From: Streptomyces pinistramenti
Lineage (GTDB): Bacteria; Actinomycetota; Actinomycetes; Streptomycetales; Streptomycetaceae
DNA length: 64,000 nt
Assembly: GCF_020564935.1 (NCBI RefSeq)
Contig: NZ_JAJCXB010000005.1
Coordinates: 62,001-126,000 of the forward strand
Reading direction: 5' to 3'
Text below: more notes on this DNA, generated by a model
Seen by the model: the letters and a program-made list of their open reading frames with translations, nothing else
Database searches by the model: none
Told to the model about the DNA's origin: nothing
DNA letters: not shown here
How positions within the stretch are numbered: the stretch's first letter is position 1

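Noticed and set aside
63976..63978. GTG as the start of the giant gene
   Set aside because: The frame is open to the window edge, AAGGAG touches the GTG with no spacing, and upstream codons (RFAFAKE) look coding.

Overview
The window is a very GC-rich chromosome segment from an actinomycete, most likely Streptomyces. The signs are third-codon-position GC bias, GTG starts, 4-bp stop/start overlaps, a modular PKS/NRPS operon, a LAxTG sorting signal and a type VII (ESX) secretion ATPase. Almost every real gene is on the minus strand, so read the window from right to left. The exceptions are an AraC-family regulator and a few decayed fragments.

Left part (1-8050): the first codons of a StyA-like FAD monooxygenase lie divergent from an AraC-family regulator (558-1538). 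Two transposase remnants follow. Next is a compact minus-strand operon of a TreT/MshA-type glycosyltransferase, a LmbE/PIG-L deacetylase and a YbjJ-like MFS exporter (5631 to 1983). From about 6.07 to 8.0 kb lies a graveyard of gene pieces: a twice-frameshifted Mur-ligase end, an integrase tail, a probable hemC end and two unrecognised pieces. Among them sits one intact small LAxTG-anchored protein.

Middle part (8060-20151): a self-contained five-gene biosynthetic operon, bounded by a strong hairpin at 8007-8049 and a putative promoter at 20121-20151. It encodes a PKS (ACP-KS-AT-AT-ACP), an NRPS (docking-C-A-T, specificity code close to glycine), a thioesterase with Cys as nucleophile, a P450 and an FMN/FAD ene-reductase-like enzyme. 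With no ketoreductase, the expected enzyme-bound intermediate is an N-(beta-ketoacyl)glycine. This is a classical tetramic-acid precursor.

Right part (20512-64000): an ESX-type EccC ATPase, a YbaB/EbfC-like small protein, and one uninterrupted reading frame from the right window edge to 25393. The frame gives at least 12,868 residues with the N-terminus outside the window. It reads as a polyvalent mega-toxin. In N-to-C order it has: long helical region, protein-glutaminase-like domain, HExxH metalloprotease, caspase-like 'lonely Cys' domain, two ~5 kb duplicated beta-rich modules, OTU-like cysteine protease, further beta-rich repeats, acidic Ser-rich linkers, ADP-ribosyltransferase-like domain, OmpA-like domain, second caspase-like domain, then two copies of an [OmpA-like + TcdA/TcdB-type glycosyltransferase] block. 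I infer a T7SS-linked multi-effector toxin with internal proteases, analogous in logic to MARTX or large clostridial toxins and probably aimed at eukaryotic cells. This is the most unusual system in the window.
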